Positions 11,511 through 22,201 are shown, counted from the first letter of the stretch. The stretch is DNA of 30,308 nt from Alectoria sarmentosa (GCA_009733775.1 WOGZ01000365.1:1-30308); one strand, 5' to 3'. Numbers and translations: made by a program. The notes: generated from the letters alone by a model not told the origin.

Positions 11511-11571
11511 TTAATATAATGATAATGATAATAATAATAACGATAATGATGTTTAAAAGTATAAATATAAT
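11511..11571 (-). mobile_element. copia X, piece 1
   Basis: This matches the AATAATAATGATGATAATG and GTTTAAAAATATGAAAT region near 22975-23035 of element 2. It continues after the solo repeat at 11845, so X was one sequence before that insertion. It is part of the 3' non-coding end of a copia element that reads on -. Confidence 0.65.
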
Positions 11572-11844
11572 ATCTTGAGGGAGATATCCTATTTATAAAC
11601 AAGTTGATAACTATTTGAGAATAAAAACAATTTGTTGACAAATCAAAAATTGTTGACAAAATGTTGAAAAATTGTTGACGCATTGTTGACAGATTGTTGA
11701 CATTAACAATTTGTTATTGAGAAATTGTTGGAAAATTGTTGACAAATTGTTAATTAAAGTTTTAATTGTTGACGCGTTGTTGTTATTGTCGCGTTTTTAA
11801 CTTTTTGTCAAAGCGCGATTTATATTCGATAAGGTTCTCGTAAA
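11572..11844 (-). repeat. solo LTR-like GTTGACAA repeat with target duplication
   Basis: This is the third copy of the repeat, 273 bp. It interrupts a sequence that is continuous in element 2 near 23025-23045. The flanks are ATAAT (11567-11571) and ATAGT (11845-11849), a 5-bp target duplication with one A/G difference, as expected from an LTR insertion later altered by RIP. No internal domain is attached, so it is best read as a solo LTR left by recombination between two LTRs. Confidence 0.8.
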
Positions 11845-12115
11845 ATAGTTATAATAACGTTTAAAAGCACTTGAAAACATTTAAAAATTATGTTTTTAAA
11901 GAATTCTCGTGAATAATTAAACAAATTTAACGATAACGATTTATTTAATAACGACATAATTCTCAAATTTGAATCGCATATAAATATAAATCTTTCGAAA
12001 AGAAATTCGTAAAGTTTATAATTATAAGTGCAATAGCGACAAATCAATTTTAAATTAAATCTTGATAAATTGAAATCTTTTTCGCACGAAACGTTAAGAT
12101 TAATATTTGAAATTA
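11845..12115 (-). mobile_element. copia X, piece 2
   Basis: This is the counterpart of 23038-23304, sharing for example GAATTCTCGTGAATAATTAA and the ACGTTAAGATTAAT block, with differences that are mostly C/T and G/A. It belongs to the region after RNase H, on the 3' side of X. It stops at the LTR of element 1 and the sequence resumes at 19245. Confidence 0.8.
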
Positions 12116-12239
12116 TGTGAAAATATGATATAAAACACTTAGTTGTATTAATTTAAAAGTGTTACGAAGGAAAATGCGATCTAAGTTATAAACGTATACG
12201 CTCATTATATAACCTTATCATATAATTTAAATTTCGATA
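12116..12239 (-). repeat. 3' LTR of copia element 1
   Basis: On + it begins TGTGAAAATATGATATAAAA and ends AATTTCGATA. The original end was probably CGACA as in 19134-19244. It aligns with 19134-19244, 22202-22336 and 29971-30105, with many C/T and G/A differences. Confidence 0.8.
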
Positions 12240-12251
12240 TTCTTTTTCGCA
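12240..12251 (-). promoter_or_regulatory. polypurine tract of copia element 1
   Basis: On the - strand the bases next to the 3' LTR read TGCGAAAAAGAA, nearly all purine. Element 2 has the equivalent GCGAGCGAAGGGGAG at 22337-22351. This is the expected primer position for plus-strand DNA synthesis and it fixes the element's direction as -. Confidence 0.6.
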
Positions 12252-12381
12252 TGTATATTTTTAAAAAAAACGAACATTAAATAAATAAGATAAGTCGAGC
12301 GTCGAATAATTATAATGAATTTAACGTCGAATAATTAATATAAAATCATTTTTATATATTTTCTTTACCTTTTATGCGTCT

Positions 12382-12610
12382 CATAAAAATCCGAATTTTA
12401 AACACGAGATTCGAAACTCGCGATGTTCAAAATCGGATAAAAACAATGAAATTTCGAAAAAGGATGCCCCCTCTCCATGAATCACCCCTATTTCATAAAC
12501 CACCCCTATCCTTTATACACCACCCCCCCCTCATAAACATCCGAATTTCAAAAACGAAATTCGAAACTCGCGATGTTCAAAGCCGGATAAAAAAAGTGAA
12601 AATCGAAAAT
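12382..12610. repeat. 79-bp direct duplication with a C-rich spacer
   Basis: Two copies, 12382-12460 and 12532-12610, share AAATTCGAAACTCGCGATG-type sequence and a GGATAAAAA block. Element 2 has a single copy at about 22582-22660. The spacer, about 12464-12531, has C runs of four to eight on + (CCCCCTCTCC, CACCCC twice, CACCCCCCCC). Many of those cytosines are outside CpG, which is rare in this window. The C-rich text may have arisen with the duplication. Confidence 0.8.
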
Positions 12611-12667
12611 CTGAAAACGATTATGTCCTTTTGAACATATCCGTCACGGTGTCATATAAAAAAAATT

Positions 12668-12710
12668 CCACTTTTTGACGAAAAATCGTTTTTTGACAAA
12701 TTTATTTTCA
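12668..12710. repeat. 43-bp block identical in two copia copies
   Basis: The block starting CCACTTTTTGACG and ending TTTATTTTCA is identical to 22729-22771, while the sequence around it differs by many transitions. The inverted copy near 11030-11070 differs at only a few bases. It holds two TTTTTGAC motifs around GAAAAATCG and lies in the 3' non-coding region. Confidence 0.75.
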
Positions 12711-12798
12711 GTTCACTTAATGCACATCCAAAATCGAACGATATATAATCGATGAATATATATGAGGGTAAATTTTTCGATTGAACGAAATATTTCGA

Positions 12799-12802
<4 letters not shown>

Positions 12803-12831
<29 letters not shown>
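12803..12831. repeat. (TA)n microsatellite
   Basis: About fourteen TA units stand in a row. The other copies of this copia region (10920 and 22862) have only a few, so the array has expanded in this copy. Confidence 0.9.
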
Positions 12832-12834
<3 letters not shown>

Positions 12835-12839
12835 ATCGG

Positions 12840-13450
12840 CTGCAAGATTTATGAGAGTTGTTTTAAAGTATTAATGCTTGATAATAATGATTAATAACGT
12901 ATATGCGAACGATATATAATAACGATATTCATGATAATAATAACGATAATAACGTTTAAGAGTATAAATATAATAATCTTAAAGGCATAAGTATAATAAT
13001 TTCAAAAGATTTTTATAATAACCTTAATGAGAATATTCAAAACGATTAACGAAAAGACGACGATAACGATTTTTTGAATGACGTCGCAGATCTCAAATTT
13101 GAATCGAACATAAATATAGGTGTTTCGAAAAGAAATTCGTAAATTTTGTGATTACAATTGCAATAACGATGAATTGACTCTTGATATAATAATAATATAA
13201 CGAAATTTTGACACGTTAAAATTAATATTAAAATTTTACGAATAATTTCGATCTCGATCGATCATTCGATCGATTATTCAAAATATAAAAATTAATGAAA
13301 TCGCTTTTTTGAAATTGAGGGCGTTAAATAATAATAACAAAACGATTTAAACGTTTTCTTTAAAATAACGATTCAAATAATCTTAAATAAATAATGTGAA
13401 ATTATTTTCATTTTAAGGGCATCGCGAAAAACAATAAATTTATCAAAACA
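12840..13450 (-). other. 3' non-coding region of copia element 1
   Basis: This region lies between RNase H and the 3' LTR of element 1 and aligns with about 22880-23400 of element 2. It contains AATAAT-type simple sequence and no domain. Confidence 0.6.
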
Positions 13451-13459
13451 TAAGATTTT

Positions 13460-13960
13460 GATAAAATTATTAATCATTTGTTTGTTAATAAAAACATATT
13501 AAACATTTATAATATCATCATTAACTTTTTCGCGCATAAAATGATGAATGATGTTAATGTGTTTAATGTAAATATAAAATTGAATGTTCTTTACGAAGAC
13601 GATTGCGTTTTAATTATTTTCAAAAATTATTATAATCTTAAAATTCGAATTATTAAATCGTAAAAATTAATTGAGAAATTTTTTTAATTAAATAATTTTT
13701 TTAATAATTTACGTTTGATCGATACATTTTATTTTATAAATGAATAATATTATAATGATTTAACGTTTGCTTGATTAATTAATAACGTCATTATTTAAAT
13801 TAAATAAATAATCGAAAATAAATTTTTGAATTAAGTCTTCAATTCAATTGAAATTAATATAATCGAATAAATTCTTTAAAAAGCCTTTATACACGAATTC
13901 GTAATGTATTATATTTTTAAAATATCGAAAGATTCGAATAATCGCATTTTAATGCGCTGA
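13460..13960 (-). pseudogene. copia RNase H remnant, element 1
   Basis: RNase H removes the RNA template during reverse transcription. On the - strand, about 13520-13620, the frame gives AIVFVKNIQFYIYIKHINII followed by HHFMREKV. This is the C-terminal signature of copia RNase H (Ala-Lys-Asn-Pro then Lys-His-Ile-Asp-Ile then Phe-x-Arg-Glu), with changes that fit C-to-T and G-to-A. Copia X and element 2 carry the same block at about 19575-19675 and 23630-23720. The open stretch on + at 13478-13663 is its shadow. Confidence 0.8.
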
Positions 13961-14049
13961 AATAAAATTAATTAAATATCGATTAATTAAAAAAATAATA
14001 TAAACGATATCGAGACGAGTTTTCAACATAATATATATAAAAAAATTTA

Positions 14050-14820
14050 TAATAAATTAATACTTTTCACGAAGTTTTTTGAAGATCACATAATCTTTTT
14101 CGACGAATATTAATTTATGATTATTTTCGAACGATATATTAATAAAAATGAGATTTCAACATTTGAAATGATTAAGAAAACGTGTGATGTACGCTTTTTA
14201 TCTCAAACGAATAATGTTATTATGACGATTTCTTTTGACGATCATGTTTAAATAAAAAACGCATAATCTTAAATTTAATATGTGAAATTTGACATTTAAA
14301 ACATCTTTGATTTATTTGATAACGATTTTATTGTGATTTATAATTAAGATATTATCGACGTAAAGCGTTATAATAATCTTTTTTTTAAAATTCATAAACA
14401 CATTATTATTCGATTCGATAAAATTAAAATCGAGTTTTTTTATATAAATCAAGAAATATTAATATTAAATCTTAAAAAATTGTTTTAAATTATAAAAAAC
14501 CTTATTTAATTTGTAAACCTTGATATTATTTTTATTAAAGTTTTTAATTATTATATATAAATGTTTTTTTGAACATCGTTATAAAAAAAACGATTTTGAC
14601 GTTTATTTGTTTCACGTTTTAATTCATAATCGTCACAAACGCAAAAATCGTTTTATAATTTATAAACTTTATTATCAACGCGAAAGTGTTATAATAATCG
14701 CGATTTTTTTATTATTCGAATCTTTAAACAATTCAACGTGTTTTATAATAAATGACTTTTTTTTAAGATTTCATTTTATGATATAAATTCAACGATTTCG
14801 AAAAACACGAGCTCTTAAAG
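14050..14820 (-). pseudogene. copia reverse transcriptase remnant, element 1
   Basis: On the - strand, right to left, the frame gives RDYYNTFALIIKFIN near 14700, which fits the copia Asp-Tyr-x-Glu-Thr-Phe-Ala block, then QINVKIVFF, which fits the first catalytic Asp region (Met-Asp-Val-Lys-Thr-Ala-Phe). The second catalytic box is IIITLYVDNILIINHNK, with YVDN encoded at 14351-14362, in place of YVDD. It is followed by VLNVKFHILNL, the usual copia block after it. Stops and at least one frame change break the domain. The open stretch on + at 14520-14786 is a shadow. Confidence 0.85.
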
Positions 14821-15599
14821 ACGTTTAAATAAACCATTAAATATTATTATTTATAAAAAACTTATATTTATCTCATATATTAATTTCTTAATTTATACGA
14901 ATTAAATTATTAAAAATCGTTTATTCGTAAATTATAAGTTCGAAAATGTTAAATTTATTAATATGATTCGCAAAAAGAATAAAGATAATGAAAACTTTTA
15001 TCAAAAAATCAAACGATAAATCACGAAGATTCGAAATAATGAAATTTTTATGATCATTAAATATCTTTTAAATAATTTCATATTCGAGATGTTTTCGCAT
15101 AATTCTCATTTTAATAATTTTAAAAATATCAACGAAGAAAAAATAATAATAAGTTTGACAATTGATATAATAAATCTGATAAATATTATAAACATACGCA
15201 TTATAATAATAATAAAATGAGATTTTTAAAAACGATTAACGATTGACGATGAAATATTCATTAATGATAATCGATTTAATGATTTAATCGAAAACATAAA
15301 TTTAACGTTTAATAATATAATAATACATTATTCATTTAATATTTTTCTTACAACGAATATTAATACGAAAAAACGTTAACGTTTATTTAAAGACTTATGA
15401 ATCTTAATCTCTTTTTTAAAATTTATAAAATGTGAACGTTTTTTGATGAAATGCACATTATTAACGCAAATAATCTTCTTTTTAATTAAATTATAGAAAT
15501 AAAAAATGAATTCGTTATAATTTAAAAGAATACACTTTTCGCTTTTATTTATAAATATCTTTTAAATACGTTTTAAAGCGTAAACGATAAATTTAATAA

Positions 15600-16170
15600 T
15601 ACGCAAATGAAAAAAAAAATTTTGTGATAATAAAAAACTTCGAAAGATATAATGATAATTTTAATATTAAAAAAACGCATCGTTAAATAATTGATTATAA
15701 TCATTATTTTAAATCAAAAGAATTTATTAGAATTAAAACTTAACAAAATTGAATAAACCTTATTTATCAAAATTTAATTAAATCGTTCGACGATTTTATT
15801 CATTTCGAAATTATTTGCGATAATGAATTTTTGTTTAATGTTCGTTTAAACGAAACATTTAAAAAAGGTTTTATTAATATATTCATTTTCATTATCGAAA
15901 CGAGTGCGATTAATTCGATAATCGCGAGATTTTAAATAAATCTTAAAACGTAAAAATATAATAAAAATTTCACTTTTATAACGAATATAATAAACCTTAA
16001 AATAACAAATGAAATCGTTTTTAAACGTCATAAAGTATTTATAATCGTTGAAATTAATGAATATCAAAGATTTAATAAAATCGTTATAAATAAATTCGTT
16101 TGATAAAATATCGAGCGTTATAAGATTATTATAAAAAATCGTCTTTTAATAATTTATTATATAACATTTA
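15600..16170 (-). pseudogene. copia integrase core remnant, element 1
   Basis: The longest uninterrupted piece, 15846-16067 (-), 73 codons, reads YKYFMTFKNDFICYFKVYYI and later RTRFDNENEYINKTFFK. These fit the copia integrase core: a first catalytic Asp region with Phe-x-Thr-Phe-x-Asp-Asp, then the second catalytic region Arg-x-Asp-Asn-Gly-x-Glu-Tyr, with Gly changed to Glu. After the stop, NKIVERFN (about 15790-15815) fits Gly-Val-Ala-Glu-Arg, which carries the catalytic Glu. Integrase inserts the cDNA copy into the chromosome. The match is specific to Ty1/copia. Confidence 0.85.
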
Positions 16171-16340
16171 TAAATGTATTCCTTTTCGATAATGTTTTTG
16201 AAAAAATTTACATTTATAATAATATTAAAAAGCTTATTAAAATTCTATTAATTTAAATAATTTATGCGAACATATTATAATTAATGAATCGAATTCGAAA
16301 AAACGTTATAAACGATCAAAATATTATTGTTTTTTCAAAA
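16170..16340 (-). pseudogene. copia GAG-pre-integrase domain remnant, element 1
   Basis: This zinc-binding module precedes the integrase core in copia elements. On the - strand VRINYLN near 16260 fits His-x-Arg-x-x-His-Leu, and KNIIEKEYIYKCYI near 16165-16210 fits the Cys-x-x-Cys part with one Cys changed to Tyr. Confidence 0.6.
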
Positions 16341-16429
16341 ATTCAAAAAGAACAAATCGCGATTTCGCGTATCGATTAACGTTATATTATTTTAAATTAA
16401 AATATAATCTTTCTTATAAAAAACGATTT

Positions 16430-16570
16430 TAATATCAATATTTAAAAACTTTTTAATCGATAAAAAATTAACGCTCATATCGAGCATGTGCAAAATATTA
16501 AAAATCGTTAAAAGAATGCGTTTATTATTAACATTATAATCAAAATTAATGATATCATAAACAAAAAATT
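16430..16570 (-). pseudogene. copia protease C-terminal remnant, element 1
   Basis: On the - strand the frame gives ILHMLDMSVNFLSIKKFLNI. This fits the copia block Val-Leu-Tyr-Val-Pro-x-Leu-x-x-Asn-Leu-Leu-Ser, which lies just after the protease active site and before the integrase. The active site itself was not found. Confidence 0.7.
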
Positions 16571-16599
16571 AAATTTTAACATTTTCAATATCTTTAATA

Positions 16600-19110
16600 A
16601 ATCGAGAACAAATTTTCATATAAATAATAAATATTAAATAATTAATAAAGGAATGACGAATATAATTAAAATTTATCATAGTTCGAATATCGAGATTCAT
16701 AAATTTAACGAACGATAAACTTTTATTTAAATTAAAATTTGTTATCAAATTAATAAAGTTCTCATTTTCATCGTGATTTATTTAATTAATTATATTCAAA
16801 ATGTTAAAATTATTCGAGATAAAATTCGAATGATTTTAATCGTTCAATTCGTTTAAAAATGTTATATAAATATAAAAATAATCGTTCTTCTTTGAAATAT
16901 ACGCTATATTAACATTAAAATAATCATTTTTTTTAAAGTGAAGACGTTAAATAACATTTTTTCGATGCGTTTGCGTTTGACATTTAAAACGTCAATGCTC
17001 GCATAAATGACATCGATTTACATCTTTTTTTCTTTTTTTGTTCATTTATAAACTTTTTAAACTTCAAAAAAGAAATTTGATTTAATATTTAATAAAAGAA
17101 TGTTTGAATTTGCGATTAACGATTTTATAAAAAACATAAATTTCGCGATTAATGAAATCAAAACCGTCGAAATTATTTTTAACGAATTATTTGTCTTTAT
17201 TATTGTGATAAATAAATATAATAATATTATCTTTCTTAATTACGAGCATATAACGTTTTTCATTTATTACGTTATAAATAATTAAATTGAATTTGATTAT
17301 ATTCGAATTATAAAGTATATAAATTTAAATATAAATTCTTATAAAGACATTATAAATTTTGTCGAATTTTATGAAAAAAAGTTGAATAAAATAAGATTTC
17401 GATAATGATAAAAAATCATTTAAATTAACGATTTCGACGTTAATTTTATGAAAAAAAAATTCGTATTAATGAACGTTTTTTTCGAAATTAATGTTGATAT
17501 TATATAATTAACGCATAAGCTCGATATAAAATTCAAAATTTATAAAATTATAATAAACATCGATAACGTTTAATATAATTTGAAAATTTTCATTATATTT
17601 TTTAATGAATTAATAATCAACATAATCGAGACGTTAATAAATAATCACATAAACTTTAAACTTAATGATGTTAATGAATAATTAAAAATTGTTTAACATT
17701 AATTAATCCTTGATATCTTCGTTTTATTTAATATATTCGATAATGAATTTCAAAATAATAATAAAGATCAAAAAAAAGTTACTTCTATTATTTATAAAAA
17801 CATTTTCAACGACATTTTAAACGTTGAATTTAATCATCAATATCAAAAAAAAAAAAATATAAAAAGTAATAATGATGACGAAAATAATGAAAATAAGGCT
17901 TTTATTATGATTAAAAACGAATCGAAAATGTTGATTTAAAGATTGTCGCTTTAAAAAGATGTCGAAATAAATAAATTTAATAACGATTTAAAGAACGATT
18001 CAGACATTTTAAAAAAAATTAATAAATAAAATCGTTTATCTTTAACGCGTAAGTTAAAGATTTCGATATTATTTAAAACGTCAAACAATTTCTCATTAAT
18101 TTCAAAATCATTATCACATAATGATAATGTGACAAGAATAAAATAAATACTTTATTAATTTTCATTAAAATCGTTTAAATTTTTATCGATATCAATTAAT
18201 TGTTATCGTTATATTTTAAGGTTTTATAATAATAACGAAAAGTGTTTCTGCGGATAAATTTAAATGATAATATTGCTATAAAATGAAATTAATGATATAA
18301 AAAATTTAATAATAAATTTAATAATAAAGATTAAATTTAATTGAGATTATATTGAATGCAATTGCAAATATGCAAATCTTTTTAAAAAATTCACATTCTT
18401 TTTATGTTATTTAATTAAAAATTCGAATTTAAAATATTCGTTTCGACGATTATTATCGTGAAATTAAAATTAATCAAACTTTATAATTACGATAATAAAA
18501 TGTTATCAATAATAAATAAAGAATTTGATAATAAAACCTTAATCTTTTTTTTCAAAAGGTTTTTAAAATCAAAACGTCAATTTTGACACATAAAGTTTAT
18601 TATTTTTGATTTTAAATAAGTTTTTTAAACGTTTAAATAATAATAAAATCACTTTTAAATTGTTTCAAATGATGATTAAATTGATAATGATATTAATATT
18701 CAATTATTCAATTTGTTTTATTGATTCGATATATCGTTAAAGATATAAATCATTAAATTAATAAAATGTCATAAAAATAAGGGCGCATTTTTTTTAATGT
18801 GTTTTACGCAAAGAAGTTGATAATGTTATAAAAATCTTATTATAATTCGATCGCACGATCGCAAATCGCATGCGATTTCGATTAAAAAAAAATTTCGATT
18901 CGCCGAGGATTGAAAGATTCTCAATTTTTAAATTTCGAATCATAATCATTCAAATTTAAAGATCATCTTATAAATGAAAATTGTTCACTTTAAAAAGATT
19001 GATTAAATAAAAACCTTTATAATTGATTGCTTTATTGCGATGAACATGAAATGTTTAAAAATAATTATAATCATAATAATGAATAAATAAATTATGTTTA
19101 TAACGATCGC
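16600..19110 (-). pseudogene. probable gag and protease start of copia element 1
   Basis: By position between the primer-binding site and the protease tail this should be gag and the start of the protease, read on -. No zinc knuckle or capsid motif is certain. The open stretch at 17100-17285 (+) is antisense and has no motif. The part 18830-18960 is less AT-rich and contains CGCACGATCGCAAATCGCAT, without an evident role. Confidence 0.4.
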
Positions 19111-19133
19111 CGGGCAAATTCGAATTTATAACC
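19111..19133 (-). promoter_or_regulatory. primer-binding site of copia element 1
   Basis: Immediately inside the 5' LTR, the - strand reads GGTTATAAATTCG. Element 2 has AGTTATGAGTTCGGGC in the same place. GGTTATGAG is complementary to CTCATAACC, the anticodon loop and stem of initiator tRNA-Met. Drosophila copia primes from this half-tRNA. The bases after the ninth do not match well. Confidence 0.6.
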
Positions 19134-19244
19134 TGTGAAAATATGATGTAAAACACTTAATTATATTAATCTAAGAGTGCTACGAAGGAAAGTGCAACCT
19201 AAGTTGCGGGCGCATGCGCCCGTCACGTGACCTGAATTTCGACA
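19134..19244 (-). repeat. 5' LTR of copia element 1
   Basis: On + it begins TGTGAAAATATGATGTAAAA and ends AATTTCGACA. Read on - it starts TGTCG and ends CACA, a TG...CA LTR of 111 bp. It keeps CACGTGAC and a GGGCGCATGCGCCC palindrome (19208-19221), so it is among the least altered sequences in the window. Confidence 0.85.
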
Positions 19245-19539
19245 GATTCTGCGAATAAACCCGATCGATCACTTGAAATATAAGAATTAATAAAATCGCT
19301 CTTTTAACGATTGAATAATAACATTAAATTGATTTCACGAATAATGATTATTTTTTTGAAATTAAATAATAATTGCTTCTTTAAAGTTATAATAACGATT
19401 TCTCTAAAATTAACGACGAGAAATTATTTATAAACGATGTTTCAATTCGATCAATTAACGAAGTTTTTCGAACTTGTCTTTGAAAAAAGTCTTAATAAAA
19501 TTATTAACTACCTATTTATTAATCGATAAAAACATATTT

Positions 19540-20130
19540 TAAAGCGATATTCTCGACGATGATTTATTTTCATATATAATGATGTTGAATGTTAATATGT
19601 TTAATATGAACATGAAAGTAAGGGTTTTTGATTAACGTCATAACGCTTTAATTATCGCAATAAATTATCATTATTTGACTACATTTAACGTTTGAATTAA
19701 ATTAATTAAAAAATTCGCGCAATTAAATCGTTTTTTTGATAATTTAGCTTTAATCGATATATTTGATTTCATAAATTGAAAACGTTATTATAAATTATCG
19801 TTCAAAAAATTAATTAATTATCGCATTATTTATATTAAAAATGTACTCAAAAATGAAACGTCGAATATTTTAATCGTTTATTTAATTAACGTTAATATAA
19901 TTTATGAGGAATTTACAATCGCCTCGAAATATAAGTTATTAATTTTTTATATAATTGAAATATTGAAAAATGCGTTTGATTGCGTTTTAATGAAAAATAT
20001 TAAAATTTAAATCGTATTAAGAGATTATTAAAATTGCGAAAGCGATATTCGAGCGTATGCTCAATATCGTATATATAAAAAAATCAATAATAAATTGATA
20101 AGCGTGATGAGATTTTTCAATAATCACAAA
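19540..20130 (-). pseudogene. copia RNase H remnant, copia X
   Basis: On the - strand, about 19575-19690, the frame gives IIYCDN, a stop in place of Gln, then SVMTLIKNPYFHVHIKHINI and QHHYI. This is the copia RNase H end, better preserved than in element 1, including the catalytic Asp of Cys-Asp-Asn. Degradation of the RNA strand would have been its role. Upstream sequence to about 20130 is RNase H and connection, with many stops. Confidence 0.8.
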
Positions 20131-20229
20131 ATTATTTTCGACGATATAAAATTTATTATTAATGATAAAAATTAAAATAATCGTTGATTCAATCATATTA
20201 TAATTAATAAAAAATATTCGATATAAATT

Positions 20230-20840
20230 GTTTATTCAAAGCGTAAAATGCGACTAACACGATTTTTTAAAATCATTATATTAAAATAATAAATGCATAA
20301 ATTCAAATCGATTATCTCAAATTTTCACAAAATTTATTTTTAATTATTTAAATATCGGCTTTATCGAGATTTATAAATAAAATATCGTTCACATAAATAA
20401 GGCTAATACGTAATAATGTTGTTAATAAACATCGAAAAATCAATAACGATAAATTCGAAATTCAATTTTTTGAAATACGTAATAAGAATATTGTATTAAA
20501 TTTTAAGAAATTGATTTAAATCGTATAACACTTTCATAAGTTTATAAACCTTACTTTTTTTATCTTTGATTTTAAATTTCATAAATTATATCACATAAAT
20601 TATCTTCTCGATATCGTTATATAAAAAACGATTTTAACGTTCATTTATTTAAGCTTTTAATTCAAGATTATCGTAAATGCGAAAATGATTTTATTTGATT
20701 ATCGAGACGAAAATTTCGTTAAAATCGATTTCTTTTTATTATTCGAAATTATGAACTATTTAATAAACTTTATATCGAACGATCTCGTCGATAAAATCTC
20801 TTTTAATTTTATAAATTTATTTGTTTTTCAAGACACGCGC
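20230..20840 (-). pseudogene. copia reverse transcriptase remnant, copia X
   Basis: The - strand gives YKVY then IVHNFE near 20800, and EIDFNEIFVSIIK near 20720, the copia block before the first catalytic Asp. FLYNDIEKIIYVI (about 20610-20650) fits the Phe-Leu-Tyr-Gly-x-x-x-Glu block. The second catalytic box is SLIYVNDILFINLDKADI with YVND encoded at 20384-20395, instead of YVDD. Stops and frame changes are present. The equivalent region of element 2 is at 24290-24880. Confidence 0.8.
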
Positions 20841-20849
20841 GTTCGAAAA

Positions 20850-21640
20850 TAAATTCATCAAAATTTAAATAATATTAATAATGAAAAAATTGATTTCGTT
20901 TTATATGATCATTTATTGATGCATTTTGCGATAAAAATTCGTTATAATTTTTTGAAATTTCGAGATTTATAAGATTTAATAAAAACGATTTTGATTAATA
21001 AAGCGAAAAAATTCGAAATGAGATTTCGATATAATTTCGTGATTTCGAACGATTTTGGAATGAAAATAAATTCGAAAGTTTCTTAATTATGAAGCGAATG
21101 ATAAAATTGAATGTTAATGTGAATGAAAAAATTACAATATCGTCGCTGAGCGTATTAGATGATTATTTAATTATAAATTTCAGATCAAATGTGTTTAAAA
21201 CGGCGATTTTTAACGAAATCTTTTTTGAGATTAAAATGAAATTAAGTAAGTCGTTAACTTCTTTTTCGACAATTACATGTTTTTTTAACGCTTTTTTTGA
21301 AATTATTAATGAAAAAAAATTAAAAAATTTGATGCTCGATGTTCTTAGCGAATTTACGTTTATTACGATAAATGTTAATTTGTTTCTTGATGATAATAAT
21401 GCTCAATTCGAAAAAATGAGTTTAAAAGAAACGTTATCGATTTAATTAACATTAAAAATAATAATTATTTTATCGCTGTTTAAAAGCATGCGATAATTTT
21501 TATTTTAATATCTTAAAAAACGCTCTTTAACGACGTGATTTTAATATTTTTTTAAATTAATATTGCGAAACACAATTTGATAATAATCGATTTGATCGAT
21601 AATGCGTAAATGAAATACATTAAAAAAAAATCGATATTGA
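20850..21640 (-). other. integrase to reverse transcriptase linker of copia X
   Basis: No domain is recognised on -. The open stretch 21089-21445 (+, 118 codons) is the longest in the window apart from one on - at 2817-3230. It lies antisense to the element and has no motif. Its copy at about 25050-25480 in element 2 is broken, so it is probably chance openness. Confidence 0.5.
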
Positions 21641-21649
21641 TCTCGAATA

Positions 21650-22201
21650 AAATAATGTTATAATCGATAGTAAATTAAATATTGCGAAGAATATTGATCG
21701 CTTAACCGAATTTTATTCAATATTTTTAAAATAATTTTTTTTTAAATATAATGTTGATTTTATATTGAATAATAACGTTTAAACGTTTCGATTTGTTATT
21801 TATTTAAGAATTATCAAACACGATGTTTTTTTAAATAATTTTTTTAAATAATCGAAAGATTTCATTTAATAATTGTTGAATTTAATATCGCAATTAATGC
21901 GAAAACGAATATATTAATTATCATCATATTTCGAATTATTAAAAAACATCTTAAATGCGATAAAAATTATTAAATTAAATTTATCGATCAACAAATAAAC
22001 GCCAAATCGAAAATTTTTATCATTAAAAAAAATGATTATTCATTTAAAAATCATTTTAAATAATATCGAATAAATTTTAAAAATCGTTATAAATTAAATC
22101 ATTTTATTATTTTTTAAAGATAATGTGTCGCTTATGTGATTTTATTTTTATATTAATTATAAAATATGATTCGTAAATATCGTCGAAAGATGAAATGAAA
22201 A
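21650..22201 (-). pseudogene. copia integrase remnant, copia X, interrupted by element 2
   Basis: On the - strand LIIFIAFKMFFNNSKYDDN and FRINCDIKFNNY (about 21870-21990) align with the same block of element 2. This fits the copia integrase region around the second catalytic Asp (Arg-x-Asp-x-Gly-x-Glu-Phe-x-Asn), with Asp and Gly altered. The insertion of element 2 after 22201 separates this part from the N-terminal integrase, which should lie beyond 30110. Confidence 0.65.

Larger units (their letters stand above)
12116..19244 (-). mobile_element. Ty1/copia element 1, full length, degraded
   Basis: This 7.1-kb element is bounded by two related LTRs (12116-12239 and 19134-19244) and reads on -. 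Going leftwards from the 5' LTR it has a primer-binding site, a gag region, protease tail, GAG-pre-integrase domain, integrase core, reverse transcriptase with YVDN, RNase H, a long 3' non-coding region and a purine tract. Integrase before reverse transcriptase is the Ty1/copia order. It sits inside copia X. The flanks are AATTA and GATTC, three of five identical, and element 2 shows the uninterrupted sequence GAAATTCTGCG at 23302-23312. Stops occur in all domains. Confidence 0.85.
19245..22201 (-). mobile_element. copia X, piece 3 (pol), direct repeat of 23305-26275
   Basis: This 2957-bp segment aligns end to end with 23305-26275 in element 2. In a compared stretch of about 127 bases (near 19965-20090 against 24008-24130) I counted 17 differences, all transitions. 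It is the main body of X, which once ran from 12115 directly to 19245. It stops at 22201 at the LTR of element 2, and the sequence resumes at 30106 after the GAAAA target duplication. Confidence 0.85.

Noticed and set aside
12116..19244. A short DNA transposon instead of an LTR element
   Set aside because: The ends are direct, not inverted, repeats, and the interior has copia protease, integrase, reverse transcriptase and RNase H in order.
21089..21445. A 118-codon open stretch as a gene
   Set aside because: It is antisense to the copia pol region, has no motif, and its copy near 25050-25480 is broken.
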